DNA of 64,000 nucleotides, taken from the NCBI GenBank assembly GCA_003550275.1, contig QXCW01000002.1, positions 1,302,001-1,366,000 of the forward strand, given 5' to 3'. A model generated the notes under the pieces. It was not told the DNA's origin, did not search any database, and saw nothing but the letters and a program-made list of their open reading frames with translations. This document shows positions 9,991 to 18,830 of the stretch, piece after piece (position 1 is the stretch's first letter; each line of letters opens with the position of its first letter). The position numbers and the translations under genes are program-made. The stretch comes from Flavobacteriaceae bacterium MAR_2010_72 (GTDB lineage Bacteria > Bacteroidota > Bacteroidia > Flavobacteriales > Flavobacteriaceae).

Positions 9991-10015
9991 CCATTAGCTC
10001 AATATGAGCTAATGG
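9991..10015 (-). terminator. Terminator-like hairpin below the small HMA gene
   Basis: A perfect 11-bp stem (CCATTAGCTCA and its complement) with a 3-base loop lies 29 bases after the stop of the small HMA gene, read on the minus strand. There is only a weak T stretch after it. It separates the metal island from the DUF5689 gene. Confidence 0.6.
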
Positions 10016-10043
10016 GTTCTCAAACTGATTGTTCGTTTTTTGA

Positions 10044-10256
10044 TTAATCTATTTTTTCTGCTGTAAATCCAGCGTCATTAACTGCAGCAATTATATCGGT
10101 TTCGTCCATATTACTTGATGTAACAGTTAATGTCTTTTTAAGCGTAAAAAGATCCACTTCCCAGTTACCTTTTCCTAATTTTTCATCTAGAGTAGGAGTT
10201 GCTTTAGAAATACAACCACTACATTTAATATTTGTTTTAAATTTTAAATTTTCCAT
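10044..10256 (-). CDS. Small heavy-metal-associated (HMA) domain protein, copper-chaperone-like
   Basis: A 70-residue single-domain protein with the beta-alpha-beta-beta-alpha-beta HMA layout. IKCSGCI supplies the metal-binding pair C12 and C15, and the end is AAVNDAGFTAEKID. HMA proteins of this size carry Cu(I) to P-type ATPases. The usual Met before the first Cys is Ile-Lys here. It is the last gene of the minus-strand metal island, 32 bases below the MFS transporter and followed by a hairpin terminator. Confidence 0.8.
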   Translation of the reverse strand: MENLKFKTNIKCSGCISKATPTLDEKLGKGNWEVDLFTLKKTLTVTSSNMDETDIIAAVNDAGFTAEKID

Positions 10257-10288
10257 TTTTATAACTATTTAATAATTACTATTTGAGT

Positions 10289-11716
10289 TTACGCTTTTAA
10301 TGTTTTCACATAAAAAGCAGATATAAATATTGCCAAACCGCTAATAAATGCAGCCGCAATAAATGCACCTCTAAAGCCTAAAATTAAAGCCTCTTGCGAT
10401 GAAGTATTTAATGATAGTGCAGAATGGGTAATTGCAGCAGCTATAGCAACAATAATCGCCAATCCTAATGCAGAACCTATTTGATAACTTGTGTTAACAA
10501 GGCCAGAAGCAAGTCCAGAATCTTCTTGCTTTGCACCTGAAATTGATGCCATAGTGCCAGGTATATAGGCCAGAGACATTCCAATAGCACCTAGAATAGA
10601 TGCTGGCAACACGTGCATGATAAAGTTTCCGTTTTCAGGTACCATGCTAAACAATATGAGCGATAAGGTTAAAAAAACCAATCCCAAAATTAAATTAGGT
10701 TTAAAGCCAAATTTTTGCACCAACTTACCAGAGAAACCTACCATTAAAATCATAATGGTAATCGTCATTGGCAATAATGCCAATCCACTATGGAAAGCTG
10801 AATAATTAAGTACTTGTTGCAAATATAAATTCAAGTAAAACCATAACGGTATCCATGCACCTGCCAATAAAGCCATGACTACATTACCTGCTGAAAGGTT
10901 AGGTGTTTTAAAAATCGACAATGGCAATAATGGTTGTTGCTTTTTCTTTTGAATTTTAATGAATAGTACAAACAGGATAACTGCAACTAATAATAAACCG
11001 ACTGTTGTTGTTGACGCCCATCCATTGGATTCTGCGGTAACAATGGCATATACAATAAGCATTAGAGACACTGTCGCTAACACAGACCCTAGAAAATCTA
11101 CTTTTCCAGCTCGCTTTTCTCCTTTAATCAGATAGCGAGGAGTTGTGAAAAGTACAATCAAGCCTATAGGAATGTTGATATAGAAAATCCATTCCCATGA
11201 AATCCATTGGGTAATAACGCCTCCCAAAAACACACCTGCAGATCCGCCAGCTGCTGCTGCGGCACCCCAAAAACCAAGCGCTTTCCCTATTTCTTTTGGG
11301 TCTGTAAACATAGTAAAGACCATTGTTAATGCCGAAGGCGCAATTAATGCAGAACCTAACCCTTGAAGTGCTCTTGCAATATTTAATGTAATATCTGACC
11401 ATGCTAAACCTGCAAATAAAGACGCCAAGGTTAGTATGGTAAAACCAGCCATGAATAGTTTACGCGCTCCAAATATGTCGGACAATTTACCTCCTAACAA
11501 TAAGAAGCCTCCGAAGGCGATAACATAAGCATTAAACACCCATTGTAATCCTGATTGCGTATATCCTAAATCAGCTTTTATAGCTGGTAAGGCAACACCA
11601 ATTATAGATGTATCCATGATGACAATAAACTGTGCCACACATAGTATAAATAATGCTGACCATCTCAATGGATAACTTCCAGCATCATTTATTGTTTTAT
11701 TTTTATTTGTTTTCAT
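10289..11716 (-). CDS. MFS drug efflux transporter, DHA2 (EmrB/QacA) type
   Basis: A 475-residue membrane protein with about 14 hydrophobic segments. Motif D1-like MDTSIIGVALPAI in the first helix, motif A-like GGKLSDIFGARKLF after helix 2, and ALQGLGSALIAPSAL in helix 4 place it in the 14-TM DHA2 drug/proton antiporter family. It acts in the inner membrane. It sits in a run of minus-strand exporters below the RND-TolC genes, so its substrate may be a toxic organic compound rather than a metal. Confidence 0.85.
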   Translation of the reverse strand: MKTNKNKTINDAGSYPLRWSALFILCVAQFIVIMDTSIIGVALPAIKADLGYTQSGLQWVFNAYVIAFGGFLLLGGKLSDIFGARKLFMAGFTILTLASLFAGLAWSDITLNIARALQGLGSALIAPSALTMVFTMFTDPKEIGKALGFWGAAAAAGGSAGVFLGGVITQWISWEWIFYINIPIGLIVLFTTPRYLIKGEKRAGKVDFLGSVLATVSLMLIVYAIVTAESNGWASTTTVGLLLVAVILFVLFIKIQKKKQQPLLPLSIFKTPNLSAGNVVMALLAGAWIPLWFYLNLYLQQVLNYSAFHSGLALLPMTITIMILMVGFSGKLVQKFGFKPNLILGLVFLTLSLILFSMVPENGNFIMHVLPASILGAIGMSLAYIPGTMASISGAKQEDSGLASGLVNTSYQIGSALGLAIIVAIAAAITHSALSLNTSSQEALILGFRGAFIAAAFISGLAIFISAFYVKTLKA

Positions 11717-11800
11717 AATCGTTTTATTTACGCAAAACTATGGGTAGTTAACCAAATAAGCTTTGCACTATTTTGTCTGTTTTTAATAAAATTTATTGGT

Positions 11801-13165
11801 TTAAAAATTAAGTTCTCCCAATGCTCTTTGAAGTTCTGTTTTGCTCATTTTAAGATTATAAATTGCATGTAAATAATTTATTTGCGATGTAGTCAATGCA
11901 AGTTCTGCATCAGTGACTTCCAATTTGGAACCTATTCCATTACTATATCTTTGATTATTCATGGCATAGTTAACTTCTGCAGCTTCTACTGTTCGTTTTT
12001 GAGTTTCATACTGTAATTTGGCATGATTCCAATTGCTTAAAATTGTAGCTAATTCGAGTTTAACAGCATCATACAAGTCTTCCATTTTAATCTTTTCTTG
12101 TTCAAGTTTAAGTTGACTTTGTTTCAATTTTGAGGTCGTTTTTCCACCAGAAAAAATAGGTATTGACATATTTACACCTATAAATGAGGTGTTGTGCCAT
12201 GTCTGGTTTTTTAATTTCGCATCATCAGATTGTGATTGCAACTGATATTGTCCCATCAAGGATATTTCGGGAGAGTGGGTTGCTCTTATTGCTGCTAATC
12301 TTTTTTCCTCAAGTTCAATAGTTAATTTTTGGATTGAAAGATCGTGTCTCTTTAAATCTTCAATTGAAATCGATTCATCATAAACAGTTAATTCATCACT
12401 GTTGTCATCTAAAGAAAGGCTATCAACAAGTTCGAAATCATCATTCTCATCAACTCCTAAAAGTTGCTTTAATTGGGTTTTTGAAAGTCTTATAGAACTT
12501 AATTGATAGGACACTGAAGCTTTTAAGTTTTCAACCGCGATATAACTCCTTAATGTGTCTGTTTTCAATCCTTTACCCTGTAAAAAAAGTGACTTGGCAT
12601 CTTTAAGTGCTTTTTCATTTCTTTGAAGACTTTTCTCCAATAACACGAGTTGATTTTGTGCTAATAGTACTTGATAGTAGGTTTTTGTAACTTCTTGAAT
12701 CAATCGACTCTCCAAATCGCCAGTCTGTTCCTTTTCAATTTTCTCTTCTATTAGAGATGCTTTAACCTCTTGATTAGATTTTAGTGAGAAAAGTGTTTGA
12801 TTGAAAGTAATAGCACCACTATATTGATGCAACCCACCAACACGTACTTCTTGAACGTCTTTATCTGTACCAGCAAAACTGCCAGGAAGAAAAATGACTT
12901 GCCTGTCATAGTATCTTGAAATGTTTCCATTAAAAGCTATGTTAGGTAACCACGCACTTTTTGCTTCCTTAATCGATTGTTTTGCTCGCAATTCCTCAAG
13001 ATTTTGAATCTTTAATGTCTTGTTCCCTTGAGATGCCAATGAAATAGCTTCTTCTAAAGTTATAGTCTTTTGAGCATGCGCTTTAATTCCAAAAGAAAAG
13101 CTTATTAGGAACAGTACTATTTTAACTAACAAGAGCATTGCTGTTTTAATTATATCTGTTTTCAT
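11801..13165 (-). CDS. TolC-family outer membrane efflux protein
   Basis: Two OEP repeats of the TolC family, with long coiled-coil stretches (ESRLIQEVTKTYYQVLLAQNQ..., VKLELATILSNWNHAKLQYE) and the terminal NGIGSKLEVTDAELALTTSQ. I chose the ATG at 13165 because it gives a normal signal peptide (residues 1-31, ending IKAHAQ). A longer in-frame start exists at 13186. Either start overlaps the 3' end of the RND gene, so the two are translationally coupled. It provides the outer-membrane channel of the tripartite pump encoded by the next two upstream genes. Confidence 0.85.
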   Translation of the reverse strand: MKTDIIKTAMLLLVKIVLFLISFSFGIKAHAQKTITLEEAISLASQGNKTLKIQNLEELRAKQSIKEAKSAWLPNIAFNGNISRYYDRQVIFLPGSFAGTDKDVQEVRVGGLHQYSGAITFNQTLFSLKSNQEVKASLIEEKIEKEQTGDLESRLIQEVTKTYYQVLLAQNQLVLLEKSLQRNEKALKDAKSLFLQGKGLKTDTLRSYIAVENLKASVSYQLSSIRLSKTQLKQLLGVDENDDFELVDSLSLDDNSDELTVYDESISIEDLKRHDLSIQKLTIELEEKRLAAIRATHSPEISLMGQYQLQSQSDDAKLKNQTWHNTSFIGVNMSIPIFSGGKTTSKLKQSQLKLEQEKIKMEDLYDAVKLELATILSNWNHAKLQYETQKRTVEAAEVNYAMNNQRYSNGIGSKLEVTDAELALTTSQINYLHAIYNLKMSKTELQRALGELNF

Positions 13166-16100
13166 GATTAATAATTTTAGGTTCATGTTTAATTTCTATT
13201 GAAGGATGTTCTTCTTCAATGACCTCCTGATGCGCTTTGGCACTAGACAAATACGAATAGACTGCAGGAATAATAAAGAGTGTTAGTATTCCAGCGAAAA
13301 TCAAACCGCCAGCAATGACAATTCCTAAAGATTGACGACTATTAAAGGTTAATGCAATTGGCAATGCTCCAAAAATCATGGCCAATGAAGTCATTAAAAT
13401 TGGTCTGAAGCGTTGCACAGCTGCTTGTGTAGCGGCTTCAAATTTTGAAAGCCCTTTTGCTTTTAAATCATTAGCGAACTCTACGATTAGAATACCATTT
13501 TTAGTTATTAACCCAACCAGCGTGATAATCCCTATTTGACTAAATACATTCAAACTTTGATCAAACCAATACAGGCTCAAAATAGCGCCCGTAACTGCCA
13601 TTGGAACTGTAAGCATGATAATTAAGGGATCTCTCAAACTTTCAAATTGAGCTGCCAAAATCATATAAATAATAAGAAGTGCTAATATTAGAGTAAACAG
13701 AATATTGCCTTGACTTTCTTCATAATCTCGGGCCTGACCTGCTAGACTTGTTTTAAAAGTTTCTCCTAAAACATCATTTTTAATAGTCTCCATTTCTTTA
13801 ATACCTTCTTCAAGACTCACTCCTGGTGCAAGCGCTGCTGAAATGGTTGCAGAAGTGTATTGATCGTAGCGGTAAATGGCTGCAGGACTGATCCCTTCAT
13901 CCATTGTCACTAAATTATCCAACGAAATCATTTGTCCATTTGAAGACCGCACATTGATGCTGCGTAAATCACTAATGTCGTTACGCTGTTGTTTTTCAAC
14001 TTGACCAATCACTTCATACTGTCTGTCATTTCTCAAGAAATAGCCATATCGTTGTCCTGATAAGGATAGCTGTAAAGCACGTGATACTTCCTGAATAGAC
14101 ACGCCCATTAAGGCTGCTTTTTGTCTGTCAATATTAATTTTTACTTCCGGTTTATTCATTTTTAAATCGGAGTCCACAAACATTAATTTTGGACTCTGGC
14201 GAGCCGCTTGTAAAAATTTCGGAAGCACTTTATTAAGACTATCTAAACTTTGTGTTTGTAGGACAAACTGAACTGGCATTCCGCCTCCGTATCGCGTACC
14301 AATAGTAGGTGGCATATAGGGGAAGAGTAGGAAGTCTCTAAAGTTTCCTGATGCCGCTCCATATTGATTGTACAACTCTTGAGCAGACATTTTCCTTTCT
14401 TTTGGATCGTTTAAGTAAATACTTTGTACTGCAACATTTACTGGAGCAGGTGCTGGAATAAATGAAATCGCCACCATTGAGTAGGTTTGGTATAAACCAT
14501 CGGTAGATTCGTTCACATATTTACCAACTTCGGTCATCCCTTTTTTCATATAATCGAAAGAGACACCTTCAGGTGCTACAGCGATAAGGCTTATGTTAGA
14601 TCGATCTTCAAGTGGTGCCAATTCTGAAGGTAGGGATTTTCCAACCACATAGATTAACGCACCTGCGAAAACCAAAAACACCCAAGCCATCCAACGTTTT
14701 TTCATAAATGACGTTAATAATCTTTCGTAACCATTATTTAATCTTATAAAAAATGGTTCTGTTGTTCTATACAACCAATTTGGTTTATCTTGTTTCTTCA
14801 GTAGGTAAGCACTCAACATTGGAGACAATGTTAATGCTACGAAGGCCGAAACCAAAACGGATCCAGATACCACAATTGCGAATTCTTTAAATAACTGTCC
14901 GCTAATGCCACCCATAAAAATGATTGGCGTAAATACAGCTGCTAATGTTATAGTGGTTGATATGACGGCAAAATATATTTCTTTAGATCCTTTAAAGGCG
15001 GCTTGAATTGGTGTCATGCCTTCTTCAACTTTTTTATAGATGTTTTCCAACACCACGATGGCATCATCTACCACCAGCCCAATGGCGAGTACTAATCCCA
15101 AAAGTGTTAATACGTTTATTGAAAATCCTGCCAAATACATGATAAAAAATGCCGATAGAATCGAAACAGGAATCGCCAATACAGGAATAATTGTAGAGCG
15201 CCAATCCCTTAAAAACAAGAATATAATGAGCACAACCAATCCGAAGGCGATGAATAATGTCTCTTCAACTTCTTTGATGGATTCCCTAACGGGTTTTGTA
15301 AAATCAAAACCAACAATTAATCGGTATTCTTTAGGAACTTCTTGTCGTAATTGATCAAGTCTTTGGTAGAACTCGTCAACCACCTCGATGGCATTAGCGC
15401 CACGTTGAATTTGAATGGCAATACCCACACCAACACGATTGGCATTATGTGTGCCATTAATAATGGCGGTGCGTTCATTCATTTCGCCCAATTCTGCAAA
15501 ACCAATATCATGTAGTTTAATAACGGTATTACCATCTTGCTTAATAATCATATTGTTAAAGTCTTCGGCAGTAGTTAAACGACCAATAGATCGCACACTT
15601 AATTCGTTATTATCGCCTTCAATTCTACCAGACGGTAAATCAATATTCTCTCTCAATAAGGCTAGTCTGATATCTTCTGGAGTGAGTTGAAATGCAGCTA
15701 GTTTGAAGGGGTCAAAACGTAACCGCATCGCATATTTGTGCTCGCCTACCACGGCCACTCTATTAACTCCGGGAATGGATTGCATACGGTCTTTGATGAT
15801 TGTAGACGCCAAATGACTTACTTCTTTGATGTCTTTAGTATCACTTTCTACCTCAAGGAAAGCCACCAAATTATCTGGAGAGGATGCCTTTTCAACGATC
15901 GGTGGATCCACATCTGCCGGAATTTGATTTTTAGATTTTGATACTTTATCACGCACATCGTTAAGTGCATCTTCCAAATCAATATCTCTATTGAATTCAA
16001 CTGTAATAATGCTTACTTGCTCTCGTGATTCGGACGAAATGGTTCGTAGCCCATTGGCTTCTGCTATGGATTCTTCCATAGGTTTCGTGATTTTCGATGC

Positions 16101-16277
16101 AATTACATCTGGGCTTGCCCCTGGATAAAAGGTCACGACCGAAATCACAGGAGGTTCAGTTAGCGGAAATTCCCTAACCCCAAGATTCATCCAGCCTACT
16201 AGTCCCATAATGACAATTAAGGCGGAAAACACACCTGCCAAAACGGGCTTTTTTATACTTAATGAAGGTAAATTCAT
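13146..16277 (-). CDS. RND efflux pump inner-membrane transporter (HAE-1/AcrB-like)
   Basis: A 1043-residue protein of typical AcrB length with two-fold repeated topology: a first membrane helix at 12-32, a large periplasmic loop, then six helices, repeated. GLVLAIGLVVDDAIVVLENI carries the double Asp of the proton relay found in HAE-1 multidrug pumps. The Cus heavy-metal (HME) motif DGAVVMVEN is not present, so organic substrates are more likely than copper. PPVISVVTFYPGASPDV at the N-terminus is the usual porter-domain start. It lies 11 bases below the adaptor gene and overlaps the TolC gene. Confidence 0.9.
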   Translation of the reverse strand: MNLPSLSIKKPVLAGVFSALIVIMGLVGWMNLGVREFPLTEPPVISVVTFYPGASPDVIASKITKPMEESIAEANGLRTISSESREQVSIITVEFNRDIDLEDALNDVRDKVSKSKNQIPADVDPPIVEKASSPDNLVAFLEVESDTKDIKEVSHLASTIIKDRMQSIPGVNRVAVVGEHKYAMRLRFDPFKLAAFQLTPEDIRLALLRENIDLPSGRIEGDNNELSVRSIGRLTTAEDFNNMIIKQDGNTVIKLHDIGFAELGEMNERTAIINGTHNANRVGVGIAIQIQRGANAIEVVDEFYQRLDQLRQEVPKEYRLIVGFDFTKPVRESIKEVEETLFIAFGLVVLIIFLFLRDWRSTIIPVLAIPVSILSAFFIMYLAGFSINVLTLLGLVLAIGLVVDDAIVVLENIYKKVEEGMTPIQAAFKGSKEIYFAVISTTITLAAVFTPIIFMGGISGQLFKEFAIVVSGSVLVSAFVALTLSPMLSAYLLKKQDKPNWLYRTTEPFFIRLNNGYERLLTSFMKKRWMAWVFLVFAGALIYVVGKSLPSELAPLEDRSNISLIAVAPEGVSFDYMKKGMTEVGKYVNESTDGLYQTYSMVAISFIPAPAPVNVAVQSIYLNDPKERKMSAQELYNQYGAASGNFRDFLLFPYMPPTIGTRYGGGMPVQFVLQTQSLDSLNKVLPKFLQAARQSPKLMFVDSDLKMNKPEVKINIDRQKAALMGVSIQEVSRALQLSLSGQRYGYFLRNDRQYEVIGQVEKQQRNDISDLRSINVRSSNGQMISLDNLVTMDEGISPAAIYRYDQYTSATISAALAPGVSLEEGIKEMETIKNDVLGETFKTSLAGQARDYEESQGNILFTLILALLIIYMILAAQFESLRDPLIIMLTVPMAVTGAILSLYWFDQSLNVFSQIGIITLVGLITKNGILIVEFANDLKAKGLSKFEAATQAAVQRFRPILMTSLAMIFGALPIALTFNSRQSLGIVIAGGLIFAGILTLFIIPAVYSYLSSAKAHQEVIEEEHPSIEIKHEPKIINHENRYN

Positions 16278-16288
16278 GATCTTATTTT

Positions 16289-17359
16289 TTAGTTTGTTAT
16301 TTCAACTTCTGCAACAGGTGTGCCTTCTCCCAATCGAAGAATGTTAGAAATAATCACCTTATCACCATCTTTTAAGCCTGATAAAATGGTTACTTCATTT
16401 TCAGTTCTATTACCAATTGTTACAGGCGTTGTTTTTGCTCGGTCATTATCCAACACATACACGTTATAACCATTTTCTCCTGGAATAAGCGCTTGTGATG
16501 GAATATTAATCCCTTTAGTTCCAGCCTCAACTGTTGAAAAGATTATTTTAGCAGACATGCCTCCCTTAAATTCATTTTGAGAATTATCCGCAACAGCTTG
16601 TACCATTAAACTTCTATTCAGATTATCTAAACCTGAATTACTAGCTGTTATAGTGGCTTTGTATTCCTTATTGGAAAGTTGAGTGATAAAGGTTATTGAT
16701 TTTCCTTTATTAACTTGCAATAAGTACTTTTCAGGTACTGAAAAATTGAGTTTCACTTTAGATTGGTCTTGAAGATTGACCAATTCTAATCCAGGATATA
16801 CATAAGCCCCTAAATTGACTTTTGAGATGCCAATTTTACCTGCAAATGGTGCTCTGATTTCCGTTTTACTTATTTGAAAATTTAAGAATTCCACTTGGGC
16901 TTGTAACGACTGAAGTTTGGTTTCAATTTCGTCGTATTCTTGCTGACGAATCGCTTCAGTTTCTAACAAGCTAGCATAACGTTGCTCGTTTAACTGTGCT
17001 AGTTTTAATTCTGCGTTAAGCTCTTTTTGTTTTGCACGAATATCAGCGTCATTTAGTTTATATAGTAATTGGCCTTTTGAGACATAATCTCCATCTTTAA
17101 AGGCTATTTTCGTGATTTTTTGAGATACTTCGCTTACAATAGCAACCTCTTGAATTGGTAATAAGGTGCCAACAAGATTTTCCTCTTGAATTAGTTCTAA
17201 TTCTTTAGCTTCAATAACATCCACCGGAAGTTTTGCAACTTCCATTGATGTTTCGGTTGAAGCCGAATTTTCGGCACTGCTTTTTGTACAAGAAACTGTA
17301 AAAAGAGTTAGGATACAGTATAAAAGCATTGCGATCCATGTGATGATTTTTTGATACAT
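16289..17359 (-). CDS. RND efflux periplasmic adaptor (membrane fusion) lipoprotein
   Basis: A 356-residue HlyD/AcrA-type adaptor. The lipobox LFTVSC gives lipidation at C24. A lipoyl/barrel-sandwich half (VAIVSEVSQKITKIAFKDGDYVSKGQLLYKLND), a helical hairpin (about 90-145, rich in E, Q and L), the second half (TEIRAPFAGKIGISKVNLGAYV) and the beta-barrel plus membrane-proximal domains follow. It links the RND pump to TolC. It is the first gene of the RND operon. The 178-base upstream gap holds a strong terminator for the next upstream gene. Confidence 0.9.
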   Translation of the reverse strand: MYQKIITWIAMLLYCILTLFTVSCTKSSAENSASTETSMEVAKLPVDVIEAKELELIQEENLVGTLLPIQEVAIVSEVSQKITKIAFKDGDYVSKGQLLYKLNDADIRAKQKELNAELKLAQLNEQRYASLLETEAIRQQEYDEIETKLQSLQAQVEFLNFQISKTEIRAPFAGKIGISKVNLGAYVYPGLELVNLQDQSKVKLNFSVPEKYLLQVNKGKSITFITQLSNKEYKATITASNSGLDNLNRSLMVQAVADNSQNEFKGGMSAKIIFSTVEAGTKGINIPSQALIPGENGYNVYVLDNDRAKTTPVTIGNRTENEVTILSGLKDGDKVIISNILRLGEGTPVAEVEITN

Positions 17360-17469
17360 AATATGTTGATTTAATGATTAATATGATGTGCCAAAATTAA
17401 TAGTAGACCCTTTTTAAATTGTTGTACTATTACACCTTTTAGTTCTAAAATTTTTAGTGCTTTTTAAAT

Positions 17470-17499
17470 AAATAAGGCACTCCATGGAGTGCCTTATTT
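17470..17499 (-). terminator. Perfect-palindrome terminator
   Basis: A perfect 30-base palindrome (arms AAATAAGGCACTCCA and its complement) ends in T residues in both directions. It lies 39 bases past the stop of the HMA-AraC gene at 17538-18101 and upstream of the RND operon. It can insulate transcription. Confidence 0.8.
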
Positions 17500-17537
17500 G
17501 GTTGCTCTTACATTATGAAAGCATTAAAAAGAAAGAT

Positions 17538-18101
17538 TTACAATTGATCGATGGCCTTTCTTTTATTTTCTTTTATTTTCTTAAAATGAGATGGTGTTAA
17601 TCCTGTGATTTTTTTAAATTGAGTGGAGAGGTGTTGAACGTTCACATAGCCTAACTTATCGGAAATCTCGCTTAATGATAATTCGTTATAGACCAGTAGT
17701 TCCTTAGCTCTTTCAATGCGTTGGAGAATAATATACTTTTCAATAGTTATGCCTTGTGTCGCTGAAAAAATAGAACTAATGTAGCTGTAATCTACATCCA
17801 ATTTATCAGCAATGATACTGGAGAATTTTTGTTGGACAGTAATATTGCCGTAGTTATGTATGAGTTCAATAATGATGTTTTTCACTTTTTCTACAAGCAC
17901 TGTTTTGCGATCATCCAATACCTCAAAACCGTGTTTTAGCATTTGATTTTTAAACGCAATTAATTGCTCATCATTTAATGCCTCTTTAATCTCAAATTCT
18001 CCCATCGTAATAGTGTCAGGAGTTATATTGAGACTATTGAGCTCATTGTTAACCACCATTATACATCTTGGACACACCATATTTTTTACAGACAGTTTCA
18101 T
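17538..18101 (-). CDS. AraC-type regulator with N-terminal CxxC metal-sensor-like head
   Basis: A 187-residue protein. Residues 1-60 begin MKLSVKNMVCPRC with C10 and C13 in the position of an HMA metal site; the following strands (ITMGEFEIKEALN...HGFEVLDD) resemble a shortened HMA-like fold. Residues about 85-187 are an AraC helix-turn-helix domain (LSEISDKLGYVNVQHLSTQFKKITGLTPSHFK). Such proteins are frequent beside copper genes in Bacteroidota, so metal-controlled transcription of this island is a reasonable inference. A paralogue at 25389-25949 has the same build. A strong terminator follows. Confidence 0.8.
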   Translation of the reverse strand: MKLSVKNMVCPRCIMVVNNELNSLNITPDTITMGEFEIKEALNDEQLIAFKNQMLKHGFEVLDDRKTVLVEKVKNIIIELIHNYGNITVQQKFSSIIADKLDVDYSYISSIFSATQGITIEKYIILQRIERAKELLVYNELSLSEISDKLGYVNVQHLSTQFKKITGLTPSHFKKIKENKRKAIDQL

Positions 18102-18122
18102 AACTTGAATATTTAGTGTTAA

Positions 18123-18374
18123 TTAAAAAGATTGATCAGGAAGTCTTTTTTTTATTTCTCCTGAAGCAGTAAAAAATCGAATTATGACACCTTTGGACAA
18201 ATTCGATTCTAATAGTATTTTTCTTGTTGTGGCATAAGGATTGTCATTCCAATCTATGAGATAACAGCCCAATGTTGGTTTTTCTGTTTTAACCTTTTTC
18301 GAAGTTTCTACAATCTTGTGACATGTTGCATTACTTATCAGGTCATTCTTGTGGCCATTTAAAACTGACCACAT
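18123..18374 (-). CDS. Unrecognised short ORF, possibly a truncated gene
   Basis: An 83-codon frame from an ATG at 18374. I do not recognise a family. The same frame stays open upstream to 18443, adding about 22 protein-like residues (RYRSFGYYEYSSRLNDS) with no ATG, GTG or TTG start. The true N-terminus may therefore be lost or use a rare start. The C-terminal part (GVIIRFFTASGEIKKRLP) looks like genuine protein. It lies between the CsaA gene and the CxxC-AraC regulator on the same strand. Truncation or decay is as likely as a functional small protein. Confidence 0.4.
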   Translation of the reverse strand: MWSVLNGHKNDLISNATCHKIVETSKKVKTEKPTLGCYLIDWNDNPYATTRKILLESNLSKGVIIRFFTASGEIKKRLPDQSF

Positions 18375-18458
18375 TGAATCATTTAGTCTTGAGCTATATT
18401 CATAATAACCAAAACTGCGATACCTTGCGATAAATTCTATTTAATATTAAACTGCATG

Positions 18459-18809
18459 TTAGCCAATTCTCATACCATTTTCAACGGCCCGTTCAGGACT
18501 TAAAAGTATCACCTCTTTATTTTTTCCAACACCTCCAAGAATTAAGCATTCACTCATGATATTGGCAATTTGTTTGGCCGGAAAGTTAACAACTGCCACC
18601 ACTTGTTTTCCAATAAGTTCTGCTGGTTGATAGAGTTTTGTAATTTGGGCTGATGTTTTTCTTTTTCCAAATTCACCAAAGTCAACAATCATTTTATATG
18701 CTGGATTTTTTACTTCCTCAAAAATATTGGCTTCAAGTATGGTTCCGACTCTCATTTCGACTTTTAAAAAATCATTCCAATTTATATTTGTGTTTTCAGA
18801 AGTATTCAT
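18459..18809 (-). CDS. csaA: CsaA-like tRNA-binding-domain protein
   Basis: A 116-residue OB-fold protein matching the CsaA family from end to end. FLKVEMRVGTILEANIFE, GKRKTSAQITKLY, GKQVVAVVNFPAKQIANIMSECLILG and the terminal ERAVENGMRIG are the family hallmarks. CsaA binds tRNA or acts as an export-related chaperone in Bacillus; the role in Bacteroidota is unproven. It lies 21 bases below the multicopper oxidase gene, so it may be cotranscribed with the copper genes. Confidence 0.85.
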   Translation of the reverse strand: MNTSENTNINWNDFLKVEMRVGTILEANIFEEVKNPAYKMIVDFGEFGKRKTSAQITKLYQPAELIGKQVVAVVNFPAKQIANIMSECLILGGVGKNKEVILLSPERAVENGMRIG

Positions 18810-18830
18810 TTTAATAATTTAAAATTAATG

